NCBI GenBank assembly: GCA_905221615.1
Contig: CAJNDT010003301.1
Span: 683,255-747,254 of the forward strand
DNA from: Symbiodinium sp. CCMP2592
Taxonomy: Eukaryota; Sar; Dinophyceae; Suessiales; Symbiodiniaceae
DNA length: 64,000 nucleotides
Reading direction: 5' to 3'
Position 1 is the stretch's first letter. Each line of letters starts with the position of its first letter. A program made the position numbers and the translations under genes. Under the pieces are notes generated by a model, which searched no databases, was not told the DNA's origin, and saw only the letters and a list, made by a program, of their open reading frames with translations. Of this stretch, positions 22,916 through 32,912 are shown piece after piece.

Positions 22916-23031
22916 TACTTGGAGGCCCTTTTGACTTAGTAAGTAGGGTTAGTAAGGTGGGTTATGGGGATTATAATAGGGTTTCTGGGGGATACTAAGT
23001 AGACTTACTAAGTCAACAGGGCCTCCAAGTA
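22916..23031. mobile_element. 116-bp hairpin element (28-bp terminal inverted repeats)
   Basis: Arms 22,916-22,943 and 23,004-23,031 are reverse complements with one mismatch in 28 positions (both contain TTGGAGGCCCT and GACTTAGTAAG). There is no coding capacity. Size and structure fit a MITE or introner-like element. It sits in the intron after the myosin P-loop exon. No clear target-site duplication. Confidence 0.7.
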
Positions 23032-23099
23032 GTAGTATGGGGCCCCAAATTGGGGATCTACTTTCTGCTCCCATGCTTTGGTTTTGAGTTGAAGGCTAT

Positions 23100-23520
23100 A
23101 GAGTTTCAGGGGTTGTAGGGTTTTAGGGTTTTAGGGTTTTAGGGTTGTAGGGTTGTAGGGTTTTAGGGGTTTTAGGGTTGTAGGGTTTTAGGGTTTTAGG
23201 GTTTTAAGGTTTTAGGGTTGTAGGGTTGTAGGGTTTTAGGGGTTTTAGGGTTGTAGGGTTTTAGGGTTTTAGGGTTTTAGGGTTTTAGGGTTGTAGGGTT
23301 GTAGGGTTTTAGGGGTTTTAGGGTTGTAGGGTTTTAGGGTTTTAGGGTTTTAGGGTTTTAGGGTTGTAGGGTTGTAGGGTTTTAGGGGTTTTAGGGTTGT
23401 AGGGTTTTAGGGTTTTAGGGTTTTAGGGTTTTAGGGTTGTAGGGTTGTAGGGTTTTAGGGTTTTAGGGTTTAGGGTCTACGGGTTTAGGGTTTTAGAGTT
23501 TTAGGGTCTGGTGTTGAGGG
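23100..23520. repeat. Telomere-like array with an exact 73-bp higher-order unit
   Basis: The 8-mers TTTTAGGG and TTGTAGGG alternate in a fixed order with a single 9-mer (TTTTAGGGG) per unit: nine monomers, 8x8+9 = 73 bases. The marker TTGTAGGGTTGTAGGG starts at 23,145, 23,218, 23,291, 23,364 and 23,437, exactly 73 apart each time. The flanks decay into plain TTTAGGG variants. Confidence 0.92.
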
Positions 23521-24169
23521 TTTATTTGGGACGTGTAGGTGCAGGGTTCAACCAGTCGCACTAGAGGAACTCTGTGAACTATGAGCAGGGATGCCTACTT
23601 CAAGTCTTCGTGGCGCAAGTACATATGTTCGCCATGGCTCAGCTGAGCATGTGTTCAGTTTCGCTTCGCACAGGAGACAAGATGATCTAGCTCTCATGGT
23701 TCTTCACACCCATGCTGCAGCTTAGCAGTGACCCTCACAATCTCATGCCATGAGTTCTCGACGGCTATGGCACTGGGCAGCCAGACGGCTGACTCGAGCC
23801 GATCATGTTCTCGAGGACGGCTAACAGCTCGTTTTTTGTTTCCGTTTTCCGGGGCTTTACTGCTGTGCGTTCATGTCAGCATCAGCAGCATTATCTTGTA
23901 CCTGCACCGTTGACTGAGCGCAGAAACTCCGCCAATTCACGTGTTTGCATACAGTTCGATCTGAAGCAGCCTTGGGACCTGCGATGATGCGACGTCGCAT
24001 TGCTGGCCCTTTTTCTTGTTCGCGTAGAGTTAACGCCGTGAGCTGTCGCAGGAAGCGAATCGTCAATGCCAGCAGGCAACAGGATGATGCACCGATTAAG
24101 CACCTGTAGAGTGACCACCAGCAGTTCCGAGTCCCCCCAGACTGAAAACTACGGCTTTTGTGAAAGTGG

Positions 24170-24440
24170 AGCCCCTAAACCCCTAAACCCCGAACCCCTG
24201 AACCCCGAAACCCCTAAACCCCTAAACCCCGAAACCCCTAAACCCCTAAACCCCGAAACCCCTAAATCCCCAAACCCCTAAATCCCCAAACCTCGAAACC
24301 CCCAAAACCCCTGAACCCCGAAACCCCGAAACCCCTAAACCCCGAAACCCCGAAACCCCGAAACCCCTAAACCCCGAAACCCCTAAACCCCTAACCCCCA
24401 AACCCTAAACCCCTATATAAACCCCTAAACCCCCTCAACC
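24170..24440. repeat. C-rich telomere-like array (CCCCTAAA / CCCCGAAA)
   Basis: Units of CCCCTAAAC and CCCCGAAAC alternate irregularly. It is C-rich on the plus strand and leads into a candidate exon at 24,445. It is the inverted partner of the G-rich array at 23,100-23,520 in the same presumed intron. Confidence 0.85.
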
Positions 24441-24446
24441 GCTCTC

Positions 24447-24499
24447 CATGAGCCTTGCTCGAGAGGAGCACATGCAGACGGCCGCCTTTGTGGATGCTG
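24447..24499 (+). CDS. Candidate short exon between inverted telomere-like blocks
   Basis: MSLAREEHMQTAAFVDA is open and ends at a GTGAGC donor (24,500). It is flanked upstream by the C-rich array and downstream by a G-rich block (24,535-24,675), the same pattern as at the myosin exons. Function is not recognised, and the 5' boundary is approximate. Confidence 0.4.
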
Positions 24500-24534
24500 T
24501 GAGCCTTTCACCTTTGTCCAGGGTTGACTTTGGG

Positions 24535-24675
24535 ATTAGGGGGTTTAGGGTTTGGGGTTTAGGGGTTTAGGGGATGAAAGGTTTGGGGTTCAGGGTTTGG
24601 GTTCTGGCGGTTTAAGGCTTGGGATTTAGGGTTGCAGCTCCTGAGTAGCTGAGTAGCTTTAGGGTTTAGCATGCC
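24535..24675. repeat. TTTAGGG-type block
   Basis: GGGTTTAGGGTTTGGGGTTTAGGGG variants beginning about 35 bases after the candidate donor at 24,500. Confidence 0.75.
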
Positions 24676-25309
24676 GGGAAAGGGGTTCAGGTAGCTGTAA
24701 ATCTGCACCGCAGCATCAAGGAGTCAGCTGAACCTCTGCTGAGGTCATTCCTCTCGCATCTTGCAGGCCATGTCCCCCATGATAGCGCCTTGGCCGGACC
24801 TACTTATAGCACATAACAGCATACCATGTTTCAGTATACTCTAGCTCAAAAAGGAATAGAATGTTGTAGTATGTTGTGGTTTATGATTGTGTGACCCAGT
24901 AGTTTTAGTAAAATGCTGTACATGTTATGTTCTTTTGCTGCTAGTGGAGCGCCGAGACGCCTCTCCTAAGGTTGGATTCGTTCGCCTACGTGATTGGCTG
25001 TACGGAGCGGAATTCAACGGAGAAGGCTTAGATGTGGTCCAGAATTGGAACACATCGGAGGAGCGACGGTTTCCTGTCATCGTGTGAGCGGAACATGCCT
25101 CCCTCAAGCCACTCCGCTGTGATCTTCGAACATGAAACCCAACGCCCTAAGCTCAATTTCCAGGAATTCCTGCAGGGAGCTGAGCAGGCCGGGGCATATC
25201 GGGTTGGCTGCGCTAGAGGCCTTTCTTGCAGTTTATTTCTACACCTTAGCCTTAGCTTCTGAACGTCTTCGATATCTTCGAGTTTACGAAAGGGTCTCGA
25301 TCTTTCAAG
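24676..25309 (+). other. Presumed intron or intergenic; one coding-like frame at 24,941-25,087
   Basis: The frame VERRDASPKVGFVRLRDWLY, continuing to a TGA at 25,085, has balanced composition and follows ttgctgctag. It could be an exon or chance; I do not recognise it. The rest holds TAGTATGTTG-like AT-rich words. Confidence 0.3.
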
Positions 25310-25590
25310 CCTAAGCCCTAAAGCCTAAAACCCCAAGCTTTCTGTCGCCCCTCCACTTCGCTTTGCAGGTCTACCCCTAAACCCTAAACCCTGAGCCCTA
25401 CACCCTAAGCCTAAAACCCCTAAACCCTAGCCCGATCTCCTGGCCTCTGTGGCCTTCTAACGGTACTTGTGCAGCAGGAAAAAGGGAGTTCGAACAACAA
25501 AAATCCCGAAGCCCTATACCCTAAACCCCAAAGCCCCTAAACCCTAAACTCTAGCCCGATCTCCCGAACTTCAAAAAACCCCAAGCAGCC
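25310..25590. repeat. CCCTAAA-type block with two acceptor-like ends
   Basis: C-rich telomere-like words interrupted by two acceptor-like sites, cttcgctttgcag at about 25,369 and cttcttttttcag at 25,605, each followed by GTCTACC. The repeated acceptor context suggests an internal duplication of an intron end. Confidence 0.65.
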
Positions 25591-25605
25591 TCTTCTTTTT
25601 TCAGG

Positions 25606-25710
25606 TCTACCGACATGCTCTCGGTGTGGCCTTGGCGCCTCCCAGCTCGGAATCCGACAGGGTTCTTCTGCACCGCGCACGCGAATGGCTCGAGGATCCT
25701 CTCGGCTACT
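25606..25710 (+). CDS. Candidate exon, unrecognised
   Basis: A strong polypyrimidine acceptor is followed by an open frame, VYRHALGVALAPPSSESDRV then LLHRAREWLEDPLGY, and a GT at about 25,711. Composition is coding-like (GC-rich third positions, unlike its surroundings). It may be a later exon of the myosin gene, but no motor motif is present. Confidence 0.45.
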
Positions 25711-25786
25711 GTAGGGGTACCTTAGGGTTCCTTTAAAGGGCTACTATAAGGGTTCCTTTAAAGGGCTGCTATAAGGGTTTAGGTTT

Positions 25787-25893
25787 TCCGAAAATTGGGG
25801 GTACCTTATTGTGGGGTCCTTGTAATAAGGATCCTACGGTTTAGGGTGCTTTATTAGGGTCCCCTATTTCGGGAACTCCCATATAATAGTACA
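25787..25893 (+). mobile_element. Hairpin element family, related to 30,803-30,919 in opposite orientation
   Basis: It contains TTTTCCGAAAAT, GGGGTCCTTGTAATAAGGATCCTA, a TTTAGGGTGCTTTATTAGGGT middle and CCCTATTTCGGGAACTCCC. This matches the reverse complement of 30,803-30,919 along most of its length. Its own terminal pairing is weaker than in the other copies. Two 32-bp tandem copies of GGGTTCCTTTAAAGGGCT lie just upstream (25,729-25,780). Confidence 0.6.
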
Positions 25894-27690
25894 TACTTAT
25901 TAAATGTTCGTATATGACGATACATGGTAGTATATAGTACAATACTACAGTATGTCGTATGAGAGTTTGTTATAGTATGCTATAGTTATAGTACACTATG
26001 GCTGGTATACTACAGCATATTTTACATAGCAACAGACAGTGATCGTGCTCTAGGCTTAAGCCAAACAGTCTAAGCTAATTAGATTGGGCAGATGCTGCAG
26101 TACAACATCGTCTCGGTCTGCGACGAACATGAATGAATGTGCAGCAGTACCGCGATCGCACTGTTGTTTGTTCTTGTCATGAGATCGCGCTCCACAGCGC
26201 ATAAGCTCGTTTGTGTGCGAGCATGAGATACCAGATCTCCATCCACAGGCCAGGCATTAAGTTGGCAAGCGCCTAGGCAGGAGAATCGGGCGGCCGTGCT
26301 GCTCGAAAGTCCTTACTCTTGGTCTCCGTCGCCCGACAATCTGCCACCAGGACCAGCAAAAACTGCGCTGCCGTGATTTCGCTGATGCCGAGTCCTTCGA
26401 GCTTACTGATGTGTGCGTACCTTACCTTCCATGTGCATTGAACTAGGTGGTGGCAGTGAGGGCTACAGGACAGGTCGTCTGAGCAAGGAAGGATGTTAGC
26501 AGCAAGTCAACAAACTCCAAACCCGAAGCCCTAACTGTAGCAGCACCGCGTTCACCGGAACTTGCAGCTTCGCTGTTCGCTCATCCGCAGCCACTGAGAC
26601 AAGAGGTCTCGCAATGAGAGGTCGAACCCCCTGCAATTCAGGGCTTTCCATTTAGGGATGGCTCGGCCGCCTCCGGAAGGCAATTCCCATGTGAAGCTGG
26701 TCCGCATGTGATTACCAATACTCTTTGGGGCTTCCTTGTTTTTAGTAGAGTATAACGGGACCCAAATCCCTATGCTAGTTATAGTGGGTTTTGGCTTTGG
26801 GTTTCGGATGCAAAAACTTCCTCAAGCTGGTCGAGGCTTTCCAAATCTCACGCAAAGCCGACAATAGTAGCCGCAATCCGAAAAACCATTGTAACAATAA
26901 TCCTGGCAGCAAGAATCGTAAAATAAGAACAGCAACAATGGCACAAATCTATCGTGAAAATTAGCAGTTCATTAGTATCCTAACTGTAAGACCATTGCTC
27001 CTTGCTCTCGCCCTTCTCAGGATTTTTGTGCAATCATCTGACCAATCCGGTTCCATCCTGGCAGTGCGCCATGTCTGCAAGAACCCATGATTCTAGGGCT
27101 TCGGGTTTTGCTTTGGGGTTTAGGGTTCCGGTAAGTAGCGCAAAGGGCAGAAAGCAGGCAGGGGGGGCCTTGAACCGATTGCGTTCGAAAGCGGCCACCG
27201 CGAGCAGCTGGAACTTCAAACGTCAGACCCTAATTCCAAACCGCCGACTGTAAACCAAGCTAAACCCTCACCCCCAAAAACCTAAGTCCCTAAACTGGGC
27301 ATGTTAGAAGAGTATGCCCCTGCGCCTCTGGCAGGCAAGTTGATACCGCGCCAAGCTTCAGGCCAGACACTTCATTGGCCCTGGTTTCACGGCGGCTCAC
27401 AGCTCGCTCTAGCTCGTAGAGTATGCACTTCTGCTTCGAACTAATGCTTCCATCAGCGTCCGCATTTCGTCATACCGTGCAAGGGACTCTTCCCGATGGT
27501 GGCGGCCTCGTTCAGAGAAGCAGGTGCTGGAGCTAGCCCACAGGACCCAGGCTGGTTCCCGACAAGCCTTCGATGTCGACACCGGAGGTTCACCCTGAAC
27601 CTTAAACCCTAAAGTGCCGCTTGGAAAGGCCATGGAGACGAGTTCTTCAGGCCAGCCGGCGGACCCTCGTGACGTGATTTGAATTGGCTG
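25894..27690. other. Gene-free stretch, AT-rich at the left, telomere-like words at 27.1-27.3 kb
   Basis: Bases 25,890-26,040 are rich in TATAGTA/TACTA words. A G-rich block lies at about 27,100-27,130 and a C-rich block at 27,225-27,295, so another small exon may lie near, but I cannot place one. The open frame 27,002-27,253 is not convincing. Confidence 0.35.
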
Positions 27691-27696
27691 CTTGCG

Positions 27697-27770
27697 GGTG
27701 CCTGCATAGCCTAGTGGTCAGTCGAATCTGAGGTCCCACAAGTTTGAGTGTGATGGGAGTCCCCGACGAC
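27697..27770 (+). ncRNA. tRNA-like segment (possible SINE head)
   Basis: GCATAGCCTAGTGGTCAGTC contains a perfect match to the RNA polymerase III A-box pattern (TAGCCTAGTGG). About 35 bases later, AAGTTTGAGTGTG is a weak B-box match. Cloverleaf pairing is poor, so this is not a functional tRNA. A decayed tRNA-derived retroposon is the best guess. Confidence 0.25.
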
Positions 27771-27849
27771 AAAGCCCGCTCCGAAAGAACAGCTTGCAAG
27801 GCAGGCCTGCAAGTACTTCGAGTTTGAAACCGAGTGCGAAAGCACCAGC

Positions 27850-27985
27850 TTGCTTGGTTGCACCCTAAACCCCAAACCAACCCGAAACCTTGAGCCCCGA
27901 AACCCAAAAGCCTAAACCCTAAACCCGAAAACCTAAACCCGAAACCCTAAACCCTAAAACCCTAAACCCTAAACCCCAAACCTGA
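27850..27985. repeat. CCCTAAA-type block
   Basis: Variants of AACCCGAAACC and CCCTAAACCC over about 135 bases. No clear exon follows. Confidence 0.75.
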
Positions 27986-28394
27986 CGACTGTGGGTTTCG
28001 TCGACCTTAACTGCTAGACGGAGAAAGGCGTTCAACAAAAAAAACCCAAACCCGAAACATACACCCTAACGAATCCATCAGGCAGCCGACACTTCGAGCT
28101 CCGACGACTTGGAGCAGAACCAGAATGCCTGGAATATTAAACAGCAGAGCACCCTGTCCGAACTCAAGGAGCCCCCAAATACTGTGGATGGACACTATCC
28201 TGCATGCCCCAATATAAGGAACATACCATAATTCCCATAGTTTTTGGGTCCTTAAGGTCATGCAGGATTTTGTCCATCAACAGTAGTATTGGCAATTATT
28301 TAGGCCCCTGTATTATGGAACCCTAATACCCCTTATAGACCCCTTTAATTAAGGGTTCTAAAGGGACTCTCAGGAATAGTATATCCAAGGGTAG

Positions 28395-28504
28395 AAGGAG
28401 GGACCCTTAATAAGGACCCCGAGGTATATAACCTTAACATAGCTGTTGTATACCCATCATACAGCCGGTTATAGGGTAGGGATCCCCCTTAAGGGTCCCT
28501 CCTT
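28395..28504. mobile_element. 110-bp hairpin element
   Basis: Arms AAGGAGGGACCCTTAA (28,395-28,410) and TTAAGGGTCCCTCCTT (28,489-28,504) are perfect reverse complements, with further imperfect pairing inward to TATATAACC/GGTTATA. Non-coding. Confidence 0.7.
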
Positions 28505-28778
28505 TTGCCCTTTGACCGAAGCCGAAGGGTCAGGTTTTCGGATTCAGGGTTCAGGGTTTCCACTGAACCCTAGATCCTAAACCCCCGAACCCTAAAGCCT
28601 TTAAAGGAGCCCCTGGAGAAATCCTTCAAGGAATCCTGAAAAGAACCTACTGCAGGTTTACGGGAGGGGTCTCTCATCCCCGACTGGACCCTGGTTGTGA
28701 GTAGAGGTCTTCTTGGTTGGGACCTTGCTCTTACTTCGAAACTATTTGTTTGCACACATAAATACAGAAAATATACAG

Positions 28779-28840
28779 ACATAAGATGCGAGTATATGTA
28801 TGTATATATGTATGTATGTATGTATGTATGCACATATGAT
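28779..28840. repeat. TATG/TATA microsatellite
   Basis: GTATATGTATGTATATATG then GTATG repeats. Simple sequence with no gene. Confidence 0.85.
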
Positions 28841-29310
28841 GCATCCTCCTGCTGCCTACTCGAGGGCAAAGTGAGGCTTACAAGACGAAGGTGTTGGCCC
28901 CCATGCAGGTTCTTCTATACATTTCTGTCTCGTTTTTAGTGCCTTACAGTCACGAGTTTTTGGGTTAAGAACTGAGGGTTTGGGGGAGGTGGTCTCGAGA
29001 TTGGTCAATTGCAGATTCCTCTAGCTGGACGACCCTTAGCCGTTGCACGCAAGATGCCAGCAGGCGAAGGTCGATCATCCACAGATTCGGCTACCCGGAC
29101 TCCCCCGTTGACTGCCGATACGCAGGCATCTTGTTTAGTTATTATGAGGTTACGATAAGGTGACTATGAGGTTCCTATATGGCTACTAGAAGGTTGCTTT
29201 ATACCAGCTTGAATGCCCGTGTCTTACCACCTATCATCTTGGAGTGGCTTGAGAACCTCGCCGGGGTGAGTAGCTGGAAGGGTGCTGTCGAGGGAGGGTC
29301 TGGGAATACT

Positions 29311-29420
29311 ATAATGTGGGAACCTGATTAAGCCACCCTGTGCTTATAACCCCAAAATAGTAGGCTTCATATAAGGCACCCTAAGAAACGCCCAAGGTTT
29401 CTTAATCAGGTTCCTACTAT
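29311..29420. mobile_element. 110-bp hairpin element
   Basis: Left arm GGGAACCTGATTAAG (ending 29,332) pairs with right arm CTTAATCAGGTTCC (29,401-29,414), with extension through ATA/TAT. The middle contains CCCCAAAATAGTAGG, shared in diverged form with 30,803-30,919 and with a fragment near 31,630. Confidence 0.7.
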
Positions 29421-29476
29421 GAGATTCTTTGAGGGGTTTAAGGTTTAGGGTTTAGGGTTCTTTCTTGGCATTTCAG

Positions 29477-29535
29477 GATTTGGAGCTTTGTTGGCGACTG
29501 GAGCAGAAGGTGTGGAGGATCTACTAAGGGCGTAA
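29477..29535 (+). CDS. Candidate terminal exon, unrecognised
   Basis: A TTTAGGG block (29,435-29,462) and acceptor cttggcatttcag precede an open frame FGALLATGAEGVEDLLRA ending in TAA at 29,533. It is small, so chance is possible. Here the telomere-like block before the acceptor is in the G-rich orientation, contrary to the usual pattern. Confidence 0.25.
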
Positions 29536-30649
29536 TTCAATCATTTGCCTGCTTTCACTGCACCATGTAGTTTGGTGGTCAAAGCCCCCAGCTCTGCAAG
29601 GACGTACAAACTTCATGACACAGTTATCAGCGAACCTTTTTCTCATCGGGACATGTTTCCACGTTCGTGTGGTCGTGATGTGCGAGCCTTCGCACAAGAG
29701 CTCTCCAAATTTCCATTCTAAGCTCCTAAAGCCAGGAACCAATAAGTGGACTCTGTTGTGCACCTGAAGATGAGCAAGGATATAGTCGTGATCTTTCAAG
29801 CCTTTCCGCATCTCCCATCTACTCGAGATCTTCCCTCATGTTCTCCATCACAAACTAAAACACAGGGCTTGTCCCACGAACCTCATCAAACATCCTGGCA
29901 ACAGTCGCCTGAGTACATTCTTTAATCAATTTCTGTTGAACCAGTGTCTCTTAAGGGTGGGCGTACATGATATAGTGGTGGTTCTATTCAGGGTCTTCTA
30001 TCTTCCGAGCTTCCCTGCTCTCGCTCACACATGACGTCAAGCATCCTGTTGATGCAGGTGGAATCTAGCGGTTCCCGAGGATCCAGAAATTCTGCAGACT
30101 CGGTGGCACCACGCGTCAGTACCAATTCAGGGATGTCAGATGAGAGCAGCACCAGAGGCAAAACGGAAACACGCGATTTGGCTGCACTATTGTCAGATGT
30201 CTGAGGAGAGATTCTCGAGGGACCTGAACCCTAAACCCACTATACCGTGTGCACTGAGGTCTCGATGCGGCGCGAGGTGCAATGCACCACGAATTGTCCT
30301 CGTCGTCTTCTTCGGACTTCCAGGCTGTTCCGTGAAGAAGTATTCTTGAGGCCCAGAACTTTTGGATATATCTTCAGCAGAGACTATGAGCTCCAAGAAG
30401 TGAGGCTGACGAACAAATTCCTTCATCATCCTACGTACCTCAAGTATGGGAATTGCACTAGAGCCATTGCCCTAAACCTGGATGCCTGAATCCCTACGCC
30501 CCTCAACCCCCAAACCCTAAACCAAAGAAGCTGCTGCAATCATGGGAAGGAAACGGGCGATGTGTTTTGTTCCACAGCCTTTAGGGCGTAGGGCTTGGGT
30601 TTTTTCGGGAAAATGTTGTGAGATGGTCCGAGCTACTCTTGCGTTTTGG
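29536..30649. other. Gene-free stretch
   Basis: Frames such as 30,140-30,349 are open, but I cannot connect them to any family. A C-rich telomere-like fragment lies at 30,490-30,525. Confidence 0.35.
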
Positions 30650-30760
30650 GTACGGGTTGGGGGTAGGGTTTAGGGTTTAGGGGTCTAGGGGTTTAGGGTT
30701 TAGGGGTTTAGTCGTTTAGGGTTTAGGGTTTCGGGTTTAGGGCGTAGGGTAGGGTTTATT
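30650..30760. repeat. TTTAGGG-type block
   Basis: About 15 variants of GGTTTAGGG and GGGTTTAGGGG in G-rich orientation. Confidence 0.8.
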
Positions 30761-30802
30761 GGGATTTTCCCGGACAGCGGCTGACACTCTATGACGAAAA
30801 GT

Positions 30803-30919
30803 CTATATATGGGAGTTTCCGAAAGTAGGGCACCCTAATATAGTACCCTAAATAGTAGGATCCTTATTATCAGGACCCCCATATTAGGAACCCCGATTTT
30901 TCGGAAACTCCAAATATAG
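30803..30919 (-). mobile_element. 117-bp hairpin element, family of 25,787-25,893
   Basis: Left arm CTATATATGGGAGTTTCCGA (from 30,803) pairs with right arm TTTCGGAAACTCCAAATATAG (30,899-30,919) with one mismatch and one unpaired base. The middle carries CCCTAAATAGTAGGATCC. Orientation is given relative to 25,787-25,893. Confidence 0.75.
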
Positions 30920-32530
30920 CTGGACGCAAAACGTGCATTCGATAAGGGACGCGGAAGGACGCGGAAGCGCTGCGAAAGCAGTGGCTCGAACACCGCGGAA
31001 GAAGCGATTATGCAAGCTGCAGTCTGCTAAGGAAGAGGGGTTGCTCCTGTGGAAGGGACCGCTTTGCAAAACCGTCTGCAGAAGGGCGGCACGGAAGGTG
31101 ACCCAGAAATTTGCCAACGCGTTGAGACACAGAAGGCTGCCGAAGCATCTGCAGAACCAGAAAAAGACAGCTCCAGATTCCAAATGGTGTCACCTCACAC
31201 CAAGGTGTCTGGGTGGAGGCACATCTTGCCTCAGCGGGTTGTGCTTGTGGTTCTTTTTCCTCACAGGCTCTGACGATACCACAGGCAAACAGTCGAACCT
31301 TTTGCTTTTGGGGCTTTAGGGAAGGGCTCGGGGCTTCTGGGGGCTTTGCACGGACCCCTGGGGTTAGACAAAGCTGGATGGGGCTTTGCAGGGTTTTTGG
31401 GAGCCGAAACCATTCTGAGGAGTTCTAGAAAAGGAGCTAGGCTCCACATGGCTTCGGCATCTTGAGTGTCAGGGCACCCAGAAGACGACCCCAGGAGGCC
31501 AGGTGGAAATCTCACACCGCACCTGCCGTAGAAGACTCATCGGCAGCCGATGCCCGTTAAGCTCGCACGAATCCCTGAGCCCTCCACTGCCAGCTGTCTG
31601 GGAGTTTGAGCTAATGGGCGACCCTAACGAAGACCCCAAATAGTAGGATCTGTATCATGAGTGCCTCCCATACTCAGAGGCTCCCAATCCGTTTCGAGGT
31701 CATGTGAGATACTTGTAGTTTGTATTGAAGCTGTAATTCTCAGCCACTCAATCCAAGGCTCGTTACCACATGACTTCATATTTGTCTGTTGACAGAGTTC
31801 AAAGTTGTCGAGATGCCACGTTGGAGGAGTCCGTGGTTTGTTGTATCATGATAAGTTTTGCATGCTGAATGTAGTGACCCTAAGCCCTGCACCGATTGGG
31901 GATTGCACAGCTTGTCGTCCATTTCAGTCTTTACCGCTGCACAACCCTGGGAGTTCTTCAACGTTCCCGGCCTCGATTCGGACAGTGCTGACAGCGCGTC
32001 AGATGGGTCCCAGGCGGAGGCATGCTTGTTGCTGAATCAAGGGTTGTCAGGTTTCTGTAAGCTTCTCACCGGGCGTTCTGCCGGCTCAGAGGGATTTAGA
32101 GTTTTCAGTATAATAGCTTTGCTGTTGGACTGCATGATGGCACTTAGCTCTTTCTTTCTCACCGACGTCCCACGCGGTCTGGTCTACATTCGTCTGAACG
32201 CATGATGTGTGAGGTCACTCTAGAACACCTCTTTTTCGGCGAATGTATAGTAATGTTATTCTTTGATAGAGATGGAGGCTCTTCACGGAATGTGTCGGCA
32301 TCAACCAATGAAGCATTGTGTAGTGTCATGTTCTTTTTCTCCTGTGTCATGGTGCAGCGGCATGTTGTCGTTATTGAGGGTCCTTTAGCGGGAAAGCAGC
32401 CGATCGTCATTCAGTGATTTCGTGGTGTCCTTTTTATGTGGCTCGTGGTGCAGTGGCCTTCGATCACGGCAGGTCCGTTCGTATAGTGGTAGAAGCAGTG
32501 ATGAAAGTACGTGTGGCAAGAATAGTCGGT
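30920..32530 (+). other. Weakly coding-like stretch, no recognised gene
   Basis: Two places look exon-like. One is a GC-rich part at 30,930-31,250 with overlapping open frames rich in Lys/Arg. The other is a frame after acceptor ccatttcag (31,927) reading AAQPWEFFNVPGL then DSDSADSASDGSQAEACLL. Neither matches a family I know, and splice partners are unclear. A fragment of the hairpin family (CCCCAAATAGTAGGATC) lies at about 31,635. Confidence 0.3.
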
Positions 32531-32532
32531 TT

Positions 32533-32727
32533 ATTGACAGCAGTTGTAGTAGTAGCAGTAGCAGTAGCAGTAGCAGTAGGAGTAGTAGTAGTAGCAGTAG
32601 CCTTTGTAGCGGCAGCTGTTGCAGTCGCAGAAGTCGTAGAAGTAGTAGGAGTAGTAGAAGTAGTAGAAGTAGTAGCAGTAGTAGAAGTAGTAGAAGTAGT
32701 AGAAGAAGTAGAAGTAGTAGTAGAAGA

Positions 32728-32797
<70 letters not shown>

Positions 32798-32912
32798 TGT
32801 TGTACTAGTAGCAGTAGTCGTAGTGGTAGTGGTAGTGGTAGTGGTAGTGGCACTGGCAGTGGCAGTGGCAGTGGTAGTGGTAGTGGTAGTGGTAGTATTA
32901 GTGGTCGTGGGT
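32533..32912. repeat. AGT/GTA trinucleotide microsatellite
   Basis: About 380 bases of GTAGTAG with CAG, AGA and TGG variants; the purest part is about 32,728-32,795. Translated frames are poly-Ser, poly-Val or poly-Leu on the two strands and are artefacts. Confidence 0.95.

Noticed and set aside
22263..23520. A real chromosome end
   Set aside because: The telomere-like arrays are internal, change orientation, contain variant monomers and are followed by exons.
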